This document shows positions 51,875 to 60,975 of a DNA stretch of 64,000 bases, piece by piece (within the stretch, counting starts at the first letter, position 1; the number at the start of each line of letters is the position of its first letter). The stretch spans positions 212,481-276,480 of the forward strand of contig NZ_JBBHJW010000010.1 in NCBI RefSeq assembly GCF_037482845.1, in the 5' to 3' direction. Under the pieces are notes generated by a model. The model saw nothing but the letters and a program-made list of their open reading frames with translations, did not search any database and was not told where the DNA came from. Source of the stretch: Paucibacter_B soli (GTDB lineage Bacteria > Pseudomonadota > Gammaproteobacteria > Burkholderiales > Burkholderiaceae_C). Both the position numbers and the translations under genes were made by a program.

Positions 51875-51914
51875 TGCCAGGCCGCCGAAACGACAACCAC
51901 AGGAGACAAGCAGC

Positions 51915-53174
51915 ATGAGCGCTAGAAAGATCGCCATCGTGGGCGCCGGCCAGTCCGGCCTGCCCCTCGCCCTGGCCCTGCAAGCCCGCGGCGACGAGGT
52001 CACCTTGCTGAGCAACCGCAGCCCCGACGACATACGCAAGGGCCGGGTGATGTCCAGCCAGTGCATGTTCGATGCCGCACTGCAGATCGAACGCGACTTC
52101 GGTCTCAACCAATGGGAGCATCTGTGCCCGCCGGTGCAGGGCATAGGCCTGACCGTGCCCCACCCTGGGCAGCCCGGCGCCAAGCTGATCGACTGGGCCG
52201 CGCCTTTGACGCGCTATGCGCAGGCGGTGGACCAGCGCGTCAAGATGCCGGGCTGGATGGACCTGTTCGTGCAGCGTGGCGGCAAGCTGCTGCTCAAGGA
52301 CGCCGGCATCGCTGATCTGGAAGAGTTGGCCGAGCGCAACGAGCTCACGGTGGTCTCGGCCGGCAAGGGCGAGATCGTCCGGCTGTTCGAACGCGACCCG
52401 GTGCGCAGCGCCTTCGACCAGCCGATGCGCGCGCTGGCCCTGACTTATGTGAAGGGCATGACGCCGCGCACGCCGTTCTCGCGCGTGTGCTTCAACCTCA
52501 TCCCCGGCGTGGGCGAGTACTTCGTCTTTCCGGCGCTCAGCACCAGCGGCCCCTGCGAGATCATGGTGTTCGAAGGGGTGCCCGGCGGCGCCATGGATTG
52601 CTGGGCCGGGGTCAGGACTCCCGAGCAGCATCTGCAGCAAAGCGTCTCCATCCTGGAGACCTTTCTACCCTGGGAAGCCGAGCGCTGTCGCCATGTGGAA
52701 CTGACGGACGAGATGGGCATCCTGGCCGGCCGCTTCGCGCCCACCATACGCCGCCCGGTCGGGCGCCTGCCCTCCGGCCGCATCGTGATGGGCCTGGGCG
52801 ACGCGGTCTGCGTCAACGACCCCATCACCGGGCAGGGCTCCAACAACGCGACCAAGGCCTTCAAGGTCGCGCACAGCAGCATCGTGGCGCGCGGCGACGG
52901 CGCCTTCGACGAGGCCTGGATGAACGCCAGCTTCGAGCGCTTCTGGGACTACGCCCAGCATGTGGTGCGCTGGACCAATAGCTTGCTGACGCCGCCGCCC
53001 GAGCACATTCTGACCCTGCTGGGCGCAGCCGGCCAATGCCCCAGCCTGGCCAGCGAGATCGCCAACAACTTCAACCACCCGCCCAACTATTTCCCCTGGT
53101 GGACCGACGCCGGCGCGTGCCAGGCGCTGATCGCCCGGCACATGGAGAGCAGCATGGCCGGAGCGGCAGCGTGA
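51915..53174 (+). CDS. StyA-like flavoprotein monooxygenase
   Basis: A 419-residue group E flavoprotein monooxygenase resembling styrene/indole monooxygenase StyA. FAD motifs are KIAIVGAGQSGLPLALAL (about residue 5) and GLGDAVCVNDPITGQGSNNA near residue 295. The closing region RWTNSLLTPPPEHILTLLGAA is typical of the group. Its partner flavin reductase overlaps it by 4 bases. Members epoxidise styrene or oxidise indole to indoxyl. I favour indole because of the neighbouring IorAB genes. Confidence 0.85.
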   Translation: MSARKIAIVGAGQSGLPLALALQARGDEVTLLSNRSPDDIRKGRVMSSQCMFDAALQIERDFGLNQWEHLCPPVQGIGLTVPHPGQPGAKLIDWAAPLTRYAQAVDQRVKMPGWMDLFVQRGGKLLLKDAGIADLEELAERNELTVVSAGKGEIVRLFERDPVRSAFDQPMRALALTYVKGMTPRTPFSRVCFNLIPGVGEYFVFPALSTSGPCEIMVFEGVPGGAMDCWAGVRTPEQHLQQSVSILETFLPWEAERCRHVELTDEMGILAGRFAPTIRRPVGRLPSGRIVMGLGDAVCVNDPITGQGSNNATKAFKVAHSSIVARGDGAFDEAWMNASFERFWDYAQHVVRWTNSLLTPPPEHILTLLGAAGQCPSLASEIANNFNHPPNYFPWWTDAGACQALIARHMESSMAGAAA

Positions 53175-53698
53175 CGGCGGTGGCAGCGCCACCGGCCGCC
53201 AAGCCCATGCTCGACGATGCGGCACGCCAGCTGCGCCGCACGCTGGGCTGCTACCCGACCGGCGTCACCGTGGTCACCACCCGCGCGCCGGACGGGCGGC
53301 CGGTCGGCCTGACGGTGAACTCCTTTGCCTCGCTGTCACTGGAGCCGCCGCTGCTGCTGTGGAGCCTGGCGAACCGCTCGCCCAATCTGCGTGCCTTCCG
53401 CAGCGCCTCGCACTTCGCCATCAATGTGCTGGCGCATGGCCAGCACGAGCTGGCCATGCGCTTCGCCAACCCGGCGCTGCCCGACAAGTTCGAGGGCGTG
53501 GCGCTGCACGAAGACGCCGCGGCCGCGCTGGCGCCGTTGATCAGGGGCAGCCTGGCCTGGTTCGTGTGTGCCGGCCGCGACGCCATCGAGACCGGCGACC
53601 ACACCCTGTTCATCGGCCGCGTCGTGCAGCACGCGGCCCGGCAGGACACGCCGCTGGTGTTCCACGCCGGCGCCTTTGCGCGACTGGAGCAGGCATGA
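53171..53698 (+). CDS. Flavin reductase (StyB-like), partner of the monooxygenase
   Basis: A 175-residue flavin reductase-like protein, with the split-barrel FMN-binding fold: TLGCYPTGVTVVTTRAPDGRPVGLTVNSFASLSLEPPLLLWSL is the family signature (about residues 23-65; quoted in part only: PTGVTVVTT, VGLTVNSFASLSLEPP). It supplies reduced FAD to the monooxygenase. The start is the GTG at 53171, overlapping the monooxygenase stop (GTGA). It ends overlapping the next gene's ATG by 4 bases. Confidence 0.9.
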   Translation: MTAVAAPPAAKPMLDDAARQLRRTLGCYPTGVTVVTTRAPDGRPVGLTVNSFASLSLEPPLLLWSLANRSPNLRAFRSASHFAINVLAHGQHELAMRFANPALPDKFEGVALHEDAAAALAPLIRGSLAWFVCAGRDAIETGDHTLFIGRVVQHAARQDTPLVFHAGAFARLEQA

Positions 53699-55287
53699 GC
53701 AGCAAGGCTGCCAGCGTGGACGCGCTGATCGTCGGCAGCGGCATCAACTCGCTGGTCTGCGCCGCGCTGCTGGCGCGCAGCGGACGCAAGGTGTTGGTGC
53801 TGGAACGCGAAGCGGTGCTGGGCGGCTGCATACGCACCGACGCGCTGACCCTGCCGGGCTTTAGTCACGACACCCTGTCCACCGCCCATCCGCTCTTCAT
53901 GGTCGGCCCGGCCTATGCCCGGCTGGGCCAGGCCCTGCACGCCGCCGGCATGCAGTACTGCAACACCGACAGCCCCACCGGCGTGCTCCTGCCGGATGGT
54001 CGCAGCCTGGTGCTATCGACCTCGCGCGCTACCAATCTGGCGCGCCTGGATGCGGCCTGCCCCGGCGACGGCGCGGCCTTCGCCGCCGCCATGGGCGAGA
54101 TCGGCGCGCAGGCACCGCTGCTGTTCTCGCTGCTGGGCAATGAACTTTGGCGTTACGCCACCGGCAAGACGCTGGCCGGCATCGCCTGGAAGCAGGGCAG
54201 CCGGGCGCTGAGCGAATTTTTCGGCCAGGCCCTGGTGCCGGCGCGCCCCTGGCTGGCGCAGCAGTTCGGCTCCGAGCTGGCGGCCGCCCTGCTCGCACCC
54301 TGGGTGCTGCACTGCGGCCTGGGGCCGGACGCGCCGCTCTCGGCGCTGATGGCGCAGGTGGTGGCCTTCACGCTGGAAGCCGTGGGCATGCCCATGGTGC
54401 AAGGCGGCAATGCCAACACCGTGCTGGCCTTCGAGCGCCTGATCCGCGAGGCCGGCGGCGCGCTGGAAACCTGTGCCGACGTCGAGCGCGTGCTGGTGCA
54501 GCGCGGCCGCGCCGTGGGCGTGCGTCTGGCCGATGGGCGCGAACTGCACGCCGGCGAGGTGATCTGCAATGTCACGCCCACCCAGCTCTACGGCCGCCTG
54601 CTCGACCCAGCGCTGCTGCCAGCTGCGCTGGGTCGCCAGGCCCAGCAGTGGCGCTATGGCAAGGGCAATATGCAGATCCATCTGGCGCTCTCCGAAGCCC
54701 CGCAATGGCCAGACGCGGCGCTGGGCCGCGTGGCCTACCTGCATCTGAGTGGCGGCGCGGCGGCGGTGTCGCGCGCGGTCAACGAGGCCGAACGCGGCCT
54801 GCTGCCGGCCGAACCCACCATCTGCGTGGCCCAGCCCACCGCATTGGATCCCAGCCGCGCGCCGGCGGGCCGGCACATCCTCTGGGTGCAGTTGCCCGAA
54901 TGCCCGCGCGAACCGCTGGGCGACGCCGCTGGTGAGATCGCGCTGCAGGCCGGCCAGGGCTGGACGCCAGCGCTGCGCGAGGCCTACGCCGATCGCGCCA
55001 TCGCCCGGATCGCCCGCCATGTGCCGAATCTGCGCGCCAGCATCATCGGCCGCGCCGTGCTCTCGCCGGCCGATCTGGAACGACTGAACATGAACCTGGT
55101 CGGCGGCGATCCCTATGGCGGCGACTGCAGCCTGGACCAGAGCTTTCTGTGGCGGCCGCTGCGCGCCACGCGCAACCACGCCACGCCCGTCAAGCACCTC
55201 TGGCATATCGGCGCCTCCACCCACCCCGGCCCCGGTCTAGGCGGCGGCTCGGGCTTCCATGTCGCCCAGAGCCTCGGCGCCGTCTGA
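53695..55287 (+). CDS. CrtI-like FAD/NAD(P) oxidoreductase
   Basis: A 530-residue flavoprotein of the phytoene desaturase-like group. The FAD motif is ALIVGSGINSLVCAALLARSG near residue 9, and GGCIRTDALTLPGFSHD follows at about residue 43. It ends in GGGSGFHVAQSL. It is not a carotenoid gene by context: no crtB/E is near, and it lies between flavin reductase and hydrolase genes. It may oxidise or rearrange an indolic or aromatic intermediate. The precise reaction is unknown. Confidence 0.82.
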   Translation: MSSKAASVDALIVGSGINSLVCAALLARSGRKVLVLEREAVLGGCIRTDALTLPGFSHDTLSTAHPLFMVGPAYARLGQALHAAGMQYCNTDSPTGVLLPDGRSLVLSTSRATNLARLDAACPGDGAAFAAAMGEIGAQAPLLFSLLGNELWRYATGKTLAGIAWKQGSRALSEFFGQALVPARPWLAQQFGSELAAALLAPWVLHCGLGPDAPLSALMAQVVAFTLEAVGMPMVQGGNANTVLAFERLIREAGGALETCADVERVLVQRGRAVGVRLADGRELHAGEVICNVTPTQLYGRLLDPALLPAALGRQAQQWRYGKGNMQIHLALSEAPQWPDAALGRVAYLHLSGGAAAVSRAVNEAERGLLPAEPTICVAQPTALDPSRAPAGRHILWVQLPECPREPLGDAAGEIALQAGQGWTPALREAYADRAIARIARHVPNLRASIIGRAVLSPADLERLNMNLVGGDPYGGDCSLDQSFLWRPLRATRNHATPVKHLWHIGASTHPGPGLGGGSGFHVAQSLGAV

Positions 55288-55314
55288 TCAAAACGAACCA
55301 GCAAGGAGACAAGC

Positions 55315-56091
55315 ATGAGCCACTCACTCACTCAGTTCGCACAAGACCTCGCCAGCGGCGCGCTGCGCATCGTCGATCTGACCCAGACACTTTCAAGCGA
55401 CTTCCCTGCCCTGGTGCTGCCGCCGCAATTCGGTCAGGTCTGGGCCTTCAAGCAGGAACGCATCTGCCAGTACGACGAGCAAGGCCCCGGCTGGTACTGG
55501 AACAACTTCTCCTGCGGCGAGCACACCGGCACGCATTTCGATGCGCCGGTGCACTGGATCACCGGCAAGGATCAGCCGAACAACAGCGTGGACACGATTG
55601 ACGTGCGCCAGTTCATCGGCCCGGCCTGCGTGGTGGATGCCAGCCGCGAGGTGGCGGCCAACCCCGACTGGCTGCTGACGGTGGATTACCTTGAAACCTG
55701 GGAGTCGCAATACGGCCGCATCCCGGCCGGCGCCTGGCTGCTGCTGCGCAGCGACTGGAGCAAGCGCATCAGCGACCCGGCCGCCTTCGTGAACCTGCGC
55801 GAGGACGGCGCCCACACGCCCGGCCCTACCCAGGCGGCCGTGGAGTGGCTGGTGGCGCGCGGCGTGCGCGGCTTTGGCGTGGAGACCATCAACACCGATG
55901 CCGGCCAGTCCTATGCCTGGCCCATGCCCTACCCCTGCCACGCGCTGATGCACGGGGCGAACCGCTTCGGCCTGCAGTGCCTCACCAATCTCAACCGCTT
56001 GCCGCCGACCGGCGCGCTGGTGATTGCCGCGCCGCTCAAGATCAAGAACGGCTCCGGCTCGCCGCTGCGCGTACTGGCGCTGCTGCCCTGA
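55315..56091 (+). CDS. Cyclase-family metal hydrolase (kynurenine formamidase/isatin hydrolase-like)
   Basis: A 258-residue member of the cyclase family (PF04199), which includes kynurenine formamidase and isatin hydrolase. The metal-binding HTGTHFDAPVHW lies near residue 72. Later motifs include LLLRSDWSKR and GFGVETINTDAGQS. AAGGAGA precedes the ATG at 55315. In a pathway from indole to isatin this enzyme would open the isatin ring; that is inference. Confidence 0.86.
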   Translation: MSHSLTQFAQDLASGALRIVDLTQTLSSDFPALVLPPQFGQVWAFKQERICQYDEQGPGWYWNNFSCGEHTGTHFDAPVHWITGKDQPNNSVDTIDVRQFIGPACVVDASREVAANPDWLLTVDYLETWESQYGRIPAGAWLLLRSDWSKRISDPAAFVNLREDGAHTPGPTQAAVEWLVARGVRGFGVETINTDAGQSYAWPMPYPCHALMHGANRFGLQCLTNLNRLPPTGALVIAAPLKIKNGSGSPLRVLALLP

Positions 56092-56113
56092 CGCATTCTT
56101 CCTGGAGACCCGC

Positions 56114-57001
56114 ATGAACCGCTATTCCCGACTGATCAGTGCCCTGAGCCTGGCCCTGCTGTGCGCCAGCGCCGATGCCACCGAGGGCGGTGGCCTGGGC
56201 GTCTACCCGGACGGCCTGGAAAACTATCTCTCCGGCGCACTGCCGCCTCCGGGCGTCCACGCCCTGCTCTACGGCGGCCTGCTGAAGTACGACAAGGTGC
56301 GCGACAACGCGGGCCATCAGATCGCGATTCCCGACTTCGGGGTGGACGTGGCGGTGCTGGCGCCGCGCCTCATCTGGGTCACCAAGGAAAAGCTGCTCGG
56401 TGGCGATCTGGCCTGGCACGCCGTGTTGCCCCTGCTGAACGTGAAGTTCAAGGCCGCCGGCGCGAGCTGGAGCAGCACGGGCCTGGGCGACATCAGCTTT
56501 GGTCCGGCGCTGGGCTTTCATGCCTCGCCCAGCCTGCACTATGTGGCGGCCGTCGATATCGTGGCGCCCACCGGCCGCTACAGCAGCAGCGACCCGTCCA
56601 GCCTGGGCCGGAACTACTGGGCCATCCAGCCCATCCTGGCCATCAGCCAGATCGACCCGGCCGGCTTCAATGCCGACGCCAAGCTCATGCTGGACATCAA
56701 CCTCAAGAACAAGGCCACCCAGACCACCTCGGGCCGCGCCCTGCATGCCGACTACGCCCTGGGCTGGGGCTTTGGCAATGGCTGGGCTGCGGGCGTGGGC
56801 GGCCATGTGTTCCTGCAAACCAGCGCCGACAGCGGCGCGGCCGCCGCGCCGGGCAAGGCCCGCGCCGTCGCCATCGGCCCCTCGCTGCGCTACTTCGACG
56901 GCAAGGGCACGCTGCTGACGCTCAAGCTGCAACAGGAATTCAGCGTGCGCAACCGCCCCGAGGGCAGGCAGCTGTTCGTCAAGGCCAGCCTGCCGTTCTG
57001 A
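56114..57001 (+). CDS. Outer-membrane SphA/MetA-type protein (phenol_MetA_deg family)
   Basis: A 295-residue exported protein with the signal peptide ISALSLALLCASADAT (about residues 8-23). It starts with TEGGGLGVYPDGLENYLSGALPPPG, typical of the MetA-pathway-of-phenol-degradation/SphA family of outer-membrane beta-barrels found in aromatic catabolism clusters. It ends FVKASLPF with a C-terminal Phe, as barrels do. The role is probably uptake of the hydrophobic substrate. It lies between the cyclase and iorA genes. Confidence 0.88.
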   Translation: MNRYSRLISALSLALLCASADATEGGGLGVYPDGLENYLSGALPPPGVHALLYGGLLKYDKVRDNAGHQIAIPDFGVDVAVLAPRLIWVTKEKLLGGDLAWHAVLPLLNVKFKAAGASWSSTGLGDISFGPALGFHASPSLHYVAAVDIVAPTGRYSSSDPSSLGRNYWAIQPILAISQIDPAGFNADAKLMLDINLKNKATQTTSGRALHADYALGWGFGNGWAAGVGGHVFLQTSADSGAAAAPGKARAVAIGPSLRYFDGKGTLLTLKLQQEFSVRNRPEGRQLFVKASLPF

Positions 57002-57010
57002 GCGGATCCC

Positions 57011-59185
57011 ATGGCAGAACGTTCCTTTGCGCGCGAAGTCCAGCAGCTGCGGGTGCCGGCCGGCAGCGAGTTCTATGGTGAAGGCATCCTGGCCGTCACC
57101 AAGGCGCTGCTGGAGGCCGGCGTGGGCTATGTGACCGGCTACCAGGGCTCGCCGATCTCGCACCTGATGGATGTGCTGGCCGACGCCCAGCCCATCCTGC
57201 AGGAGCTGGGCGTGTATTTCGAGCCCGCCGCCAGCGAGGCGACGGCCGCAGCGGCCCTGGCCGCCTCGGTGAACTACCCCGTGCGCGGCGCCGTCACCTG
57301 GAAGTCCACCGTGGGTACCAATGTGGCCAGCGACGCGCTGGCCAATCTGGCCTCGGGCGGCGTCACCGGTGGCGCGCTGATCATCGTCGGCGAGGACTAT
57401 GGCGAGGGCAGCTCCATCATGCAGGAGCGCAGCCATGCCTTCGCGATGAAGTCGCAGCTCTGGCTGCTGGACCCGCGCCCGCATCTGCCGGCCATCGTCA
57501 AGGCGGTGCACGACGGCTTCGCGCTCTCGGAGGCCAGCCACACGCCGGTGATGCTGGAGCTGCGCATACGCTCCTGCCATCTGCGCGGCCACTTCACCAC
57601 GCGCGAGAACCGTCGCCCGGCCTTCAGCCTGAAGCAGGCCCTGGAGCAGCCACGCCGGGAGCTGGACCGCATCGTGCTGCCGCCCGCGTCCTTCCTGCAT
57701 GAGCGAGAAAAACTGGAGCAACGCTGGCCCGCGGCGCTGCAGTACATCCGCGAGCATGAGCTCAACGAGTTCGTGCCCGGCGAGCTGGAACATATGGGCA
57801 TCATCATGCTGGGCGGGCTCTACAACAACACGCTGCGTGCGCTCGAACTGCTGGATCTGGCGGAGCTGTTCGGCACCAGCCGCGTACCGCTGTACATCCT
57901 GAATGTGGCCTACCCGCTGCTGGAGGACGAGGTGCTGCGCTTTTGCAGCGGCAAGCGCGCGGTGCTGGTGGTGGAGGAAGGCCAGCCCGACTATCACGAG
58001 CAACACATCCACACCATCCTGCGCCGCGGCGGCCTGGCCTGCGCGGTGCACGGCAAGGACCTGCTGCCCAAGGGCGGCGACTACACCGTTGCCGCCTTGC
58101 GCCAGGGCCTGCGCGGCTTTGTGCAGCAGTACCATGCGGCCGCGCTTGCCAAGCCTCAGCCCGTGGCTCTGCCCAGGCCCGCCTCCGCCCTGCCCGCGCC
58201 AAGCCTGCCGCCGCGCCCGCCCGGCCTGTGCGTGGGCTGCCCGGAGCGGCCCATCTTCTCCTCGCTCAAGCTGCTGGAGCAGCAGATCGGTGCGCACCAT
58301 GTGTCGGCCGACATCGGCTGCCATCTGTTCTCCATCCTGCCGCCCTTCAATCTGGGCGCCACCACCATGGGCTATGGCCTGGGTGCGGCCAGCGCCTCGG
58401 CCTTTGCCGCCGGACCACAGCTGGGCGCCAAGCGGCGCGCCATCGCCTTCATGGGCGACGGCGGTTTCTGGCACAACGGCCTCACCTCAGGCATTGCGCA
58501 CGCGGTCTTCAACCGGCACGACAACGTTTTTGTGCTGGTCGACAACAACTACACCTCGGCCACCGGCGGGCAGGACCTGCCCTCGTCGCGCAGCCCGCAT
58601 CCTCAACGCTCCACACTGCACCCGATCGAGCAAGCGGTGCGCGGTGTGGGCGTTGAATGGGTGCGCACGCTGACGCACACCTACGACGTCAGCACTATGC
58701 GTGCCGCCCTGCGGGATGCGCTCACCACCTCGTTCAAGGGACCCAAGGTCATCATTGCGCAAAGCGAGTGCATGCTGAATCGCCAGCGCCGCGAGAAGCC
58801 CCGCCGCAAGGCCGCCCTGCAGGCCGGGCAGCGGATGCTGAAGGAGCGCTTCGGCGTGGACGCCGCCGTGTGCACGGGTGACCATGCCTGCATGCGCATC
58901 TCCGGCTGCCCCAGCCTGACGCTCGCGCCCAGCGGCGACGCGCTCAAGCCCGACCCCGTGGCCCATGTCGACGAGCATTGCGTGGCCTGCGGCCATTGCG
59001 GCGAGGTGGCCGATGCTGCGGTGCTCTGCCCCTCTTTCTACAAGCTGCATCAGGTGCAGAACCCCGGGGTCATCGAGCAATGGCGCGCCCGTGTAGTGCG
59101 GCGCCTGCTGCGCTGGCTGCAGGCGCGCCAGTGGCGTGCCCGCGCCGCGCGCGCGCTCTACCCGCTGGAGGAGCTGGAGGCATGA
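57011..59185 (+). CDS. iorA: Indolepyruvate ferredoxin oxidoreductase, alpha subunit
   Basis: A 724-residue thiamine-dependent oxidoreductase subunit that converts aryl-pyruvates such as indolepyruvate to aryl-acetyl-CoA. N-terminal YVTGYQGSPISHLMDVL (about 40), the thiamine-site FMGDGGFWHNGL near residue 480, and the ferredoxin-like HCVACGHCGEVADAAVLCPSF (about 656-676) are visible; an upstream CTGDHACMRISGCPS adds Cys. The length fits this ~720-residue group. It overlaps iorB (ATGA). Confidence 0.92.
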   Translation: MAERSFAREVQQLRVPAGSEFYGEGILAVTKALLEAGVGYVTGYQGSPISHLMDVLADAQPILQELGVYFEPAASEATAAAALAASVNYPVRGAVTWKSTVGTNVASDALANLASGGVTGGALIIVGEDYGEGSSIMQERSHAFAMKSQLWLLDPRPHLPAIVKAVHDGFALSEASHTPVMLELRIRSCHLRGHFTTRENRRPAFSLKQALEQPRRELDRIVLPPASFLHEREKLEQRWPAALQYIREHELNEFVPGELEHMGIIMLGGLYNNTLRALELLDLAELFGTSRVPLYILNVAYPLLEDEVLRFCSGKRAVLVVEEGQPDYHEQHIHTILRRGGLACAVHGKDLLPKGGDYTVAALRQGLRGFVQQYHAAALAKPQPVALPRPASALPAPSLPPRPPGLCVGCPERPIFSSLKLLEQQIGAHHVSADIGCHLFSILPPFNLGATTMGYGLGAASASAFAAGPQLGAKRRAIAFMGDGGFWHNGLTSGIAHAVFNRHDNVFVLVDNNYTSATGGQDLPSSRSPHPQRSTLHPIEQAVRGVGVEWVRTLTHTYDVSTMRAALRDALTTSFKGPKVIIAQSECMLNRQRREKPRRKAALQAGQRMLKERFGVDAAVCTGDHACMRISGCPSLTLAPSGDALKPDPVAHVDEHCVACGHCGEVADAAVLCPSFYKLHQVQNPGVIEQWRARVVRRLLRWLQARQWRARAARALYPLEELEA

Positions 59186-60702
59186 GCACAGCAAAACCTC
59201 AACGCATCCAGCTTGCCGTGCTGGCCCTGGGCGGCCAGGGTGGTGCGGTGCTGGTGGACTGGATCGTCGAGCTGGCCGAGCATGCCGGCTGGACCGCGCA
59301 GGCCACGTCCGTGGCGGGCGTGGCCCAGCGTACCGGTGCCACCATCTACTACATCGAGCTGGTTTCGCCCACGCCGGGCCGGCAGCCGGTGCTGGCACTG
59401 ATGCCGGTGCCCGGCGAGGTGGACGTGCTCATCGCCGCCGAGCTGATGGAGGCTGGCCGTGCCGTCGAGCGCGGCCTGGTGACACCCGATCGCACCACCT
59501 TGATTGCCAGCAGCCATCGCGTCTATGCGGTGCAGGAAAAAATGGTGCCGGGCAACGGCATGGCCGACGGCGCCGCGGTGCTGGCCCAGGTGCGGGGCCA
59601 GGCCTGCCGCAGCATCATTGCCGATATGCAGGCCCTGGCCCAGCAGCAGGGCAGCATGATCTCGGCCAGCCTGTTCGGCGCATTGGCGGGCTCCGGCAGG
59701 CTGCCATTCACGCAGGACGACTTCGAGGCCGTGGTGCAGCGCAGTGGCGTGGGCGTGCAACCCAGTCTGGCGGCATTGCGTGCCGCCGCCGCGCTGGCAC
59801 GCGAGGCCGACCCGGCCACCATGCCAGCTGCCGAGACTATGCAAACCGCGCCACGCCCATTGCCGCAGCAGGCGGCCGCGCCGGCGCTGCAGCCGCTGCT
59901 GGAGCGCATCCGCCGCGAGTTTCCGGCGCCCGCCTGGCCCTGGTTGGGCGAGGGGCTGGCGCGCGTGGTCGACTGGCAGGACATCGCCTATGGCCAGGAG
60001 TACCTGGACCGCGTCGGGCGGCTGAGCGCGCGGGACCGCAGCGACCCCGCCTGCATGCTGAGCATCGAAGCGGCACGCTGGATTGCCGTGGCGATGAGTT
60101 ACGACGACGTCATACGCGTGGCCGAGCTCAAATGTCGCGGCGAGCGCAGCGCCAGGCTACGCCGCGAGATCGGTGGTGCCGCCGATGCCATCGTGGGCGC
60201 GCAGGAGTATTTCCATCCACGTCTGGAGGAAGCATTGGCCACGCTGCCGCGCGGCTTGGCCGACTGGCTGGACCGCAGGCCCCGGCTCAGGGCCTGGCTG
60301 GCGCGCCGCCTGGACCGCGGCCGGCGTATCCAGAGCCAGGAACTCGCGGGTCATCTGCAGTTGCGCCTGCTGGCCAGCCTGCGCCGCTGGCGGCGCGGCC
60401 TGCGCCGCCACGCCGAGGTCCAGGCTCATCTGCAAGGCTGGCTGGCAAGTGTGGAGCAGGCCCTGCCGGCGCATCCAGACCTGGCAGTGGAACTGCTGCG
60501 CTGCCAGCGCCTGGTCAAGGGCTATGGCGACACGCAAGCGCGGGGCAACAGCCGCTTCGACAGGCTGATGCAGGCGGCCGCTCAGGTCCATGGCCGTACC
60601 GATGCCGCGGCCACGCTGGCCTTGCTGCGCGAGGCGGCTTTGCGCGATGCAGAAGGGCTGGCGCTGCAAGCGCAATGGCAGCGCTTGGGTCTGAGCCCCT
60701 GA
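59182..60702 (+). CDS. iorB: Indolepyruvate ferredoxin oxidoreductase, beta subunit with C-terminal DUF6537-like region
   Basis: A 506-residue subunit. Residues about 10-190 are the pyruvate/ketoisovalerate oxidoreductase gamma-type domain (LAVLALGGQGGAVLVDWIVELAE). The rest, about 240-506, is a helical, Arg/Leu-rich region that I associate with DUF6537. Such longer IorB proteins are typical of aerobes. The ATG at 59182 overlaps the iorA stop. The strong terminator at 60710 closes the cluster. Confidence 0.88.
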   Translation: MSTAKPQRIQLAVLALGGQGGAVLVDWIVELAEHAGWTAQATSVAGVAQRTGATIYYIELVSPTPGRQPVLALMPVPGEVDVLIAAELMEAGRAVERGLVTPDRTTLIASSHRVYAVQEKMVPGNGMADGAAVLAQVRGQACRSIIADMQALAQQQGSMISASLFGALAGSGRLPFTQDDFEAVVQRSGVGVQPSLAALRAAAALAREADPATMPAAETMQTAPRPLPQQAAAPALQPLLERIRREFPAPAWPWLGEGLARVVDWQDIAYGQEYLDRVGRLSARDRSDPACMLSIEAARWIAVAMSYDDVIRVAELKCRGERSARLRREIGGAADAIVGAQEYFHPRLEEALATLPRGLADWLDRRPRLRAWLARRLDRGRRIQSQELAGHLQLRLLASLRRWRRGLRRHAEVQAHLQGWLASVEQALPAHPDLAVELLRCQRLVKGYGDTQARGNSRFDRLMQAAAQVHGRTDAAATLALLREAALRDAEGLALQAQWQRLGLSP

Positions 60703-60709
60703 AACAACA

Positions 60710-60739
60710 AAACCCCCGTGGCTTGCGCCACGGGGGTTT
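60710..60739 (+). terminator. Strong terminator of the iorAB operon
   Basis: AAACCCCCGTGGC (60710-60722) and GCCACGGGGGTTT (60727-60739) form a perfect 13-bp stem with a 4-base loop 7 bp after the iorB stop. The A/T ends of the stem make it usable from either strand. Confidence 0.9.
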
Positions 60740-60891
60740 GCATACTGTTGGCGGCGGAACGAGTCCACTGCGAACCCGTCTCAGCCACCATGCCCCTGAT
60801 AACACGCAATTTTCTGGGTATTTAGGAAATTCAGCGGGCAGCGGCATTGTCTTTCCAAGCGAATTTCGAGCCAGCGCTCACTCCGCCATGC

Positions 60892-60921
60892 CTATTCCCT
60901 GATGAACGGATCAGGGAATAG
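60892..60921. repeat. Perfect 12-bp inverted repeat, 6-base loop
   Basis: CTATTCCCTGAT (60892-60903) and ATCAGGGAATAG (60910-60921) pair perfectly around GAACGG. It has no T-run on either strand. It lies 125 bp past the 3' end of the type I secretion genes, so a terminator or a mobile-element end is possible. Confidence 0.5.
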
Positions 60922-60975
60922 CAGCGAATTGGCCTGGCCCTCGCTTGGACACTGCAGCCAAGCCCCGATTCAAAA

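Noticed and set aside
58978..59181. An upstream start for iorB
   Set aside because: The extra residues would overlap the iorA ferredoxin domain by 200 bp; the ATG at 59182 is in the usual ATGA overlap.
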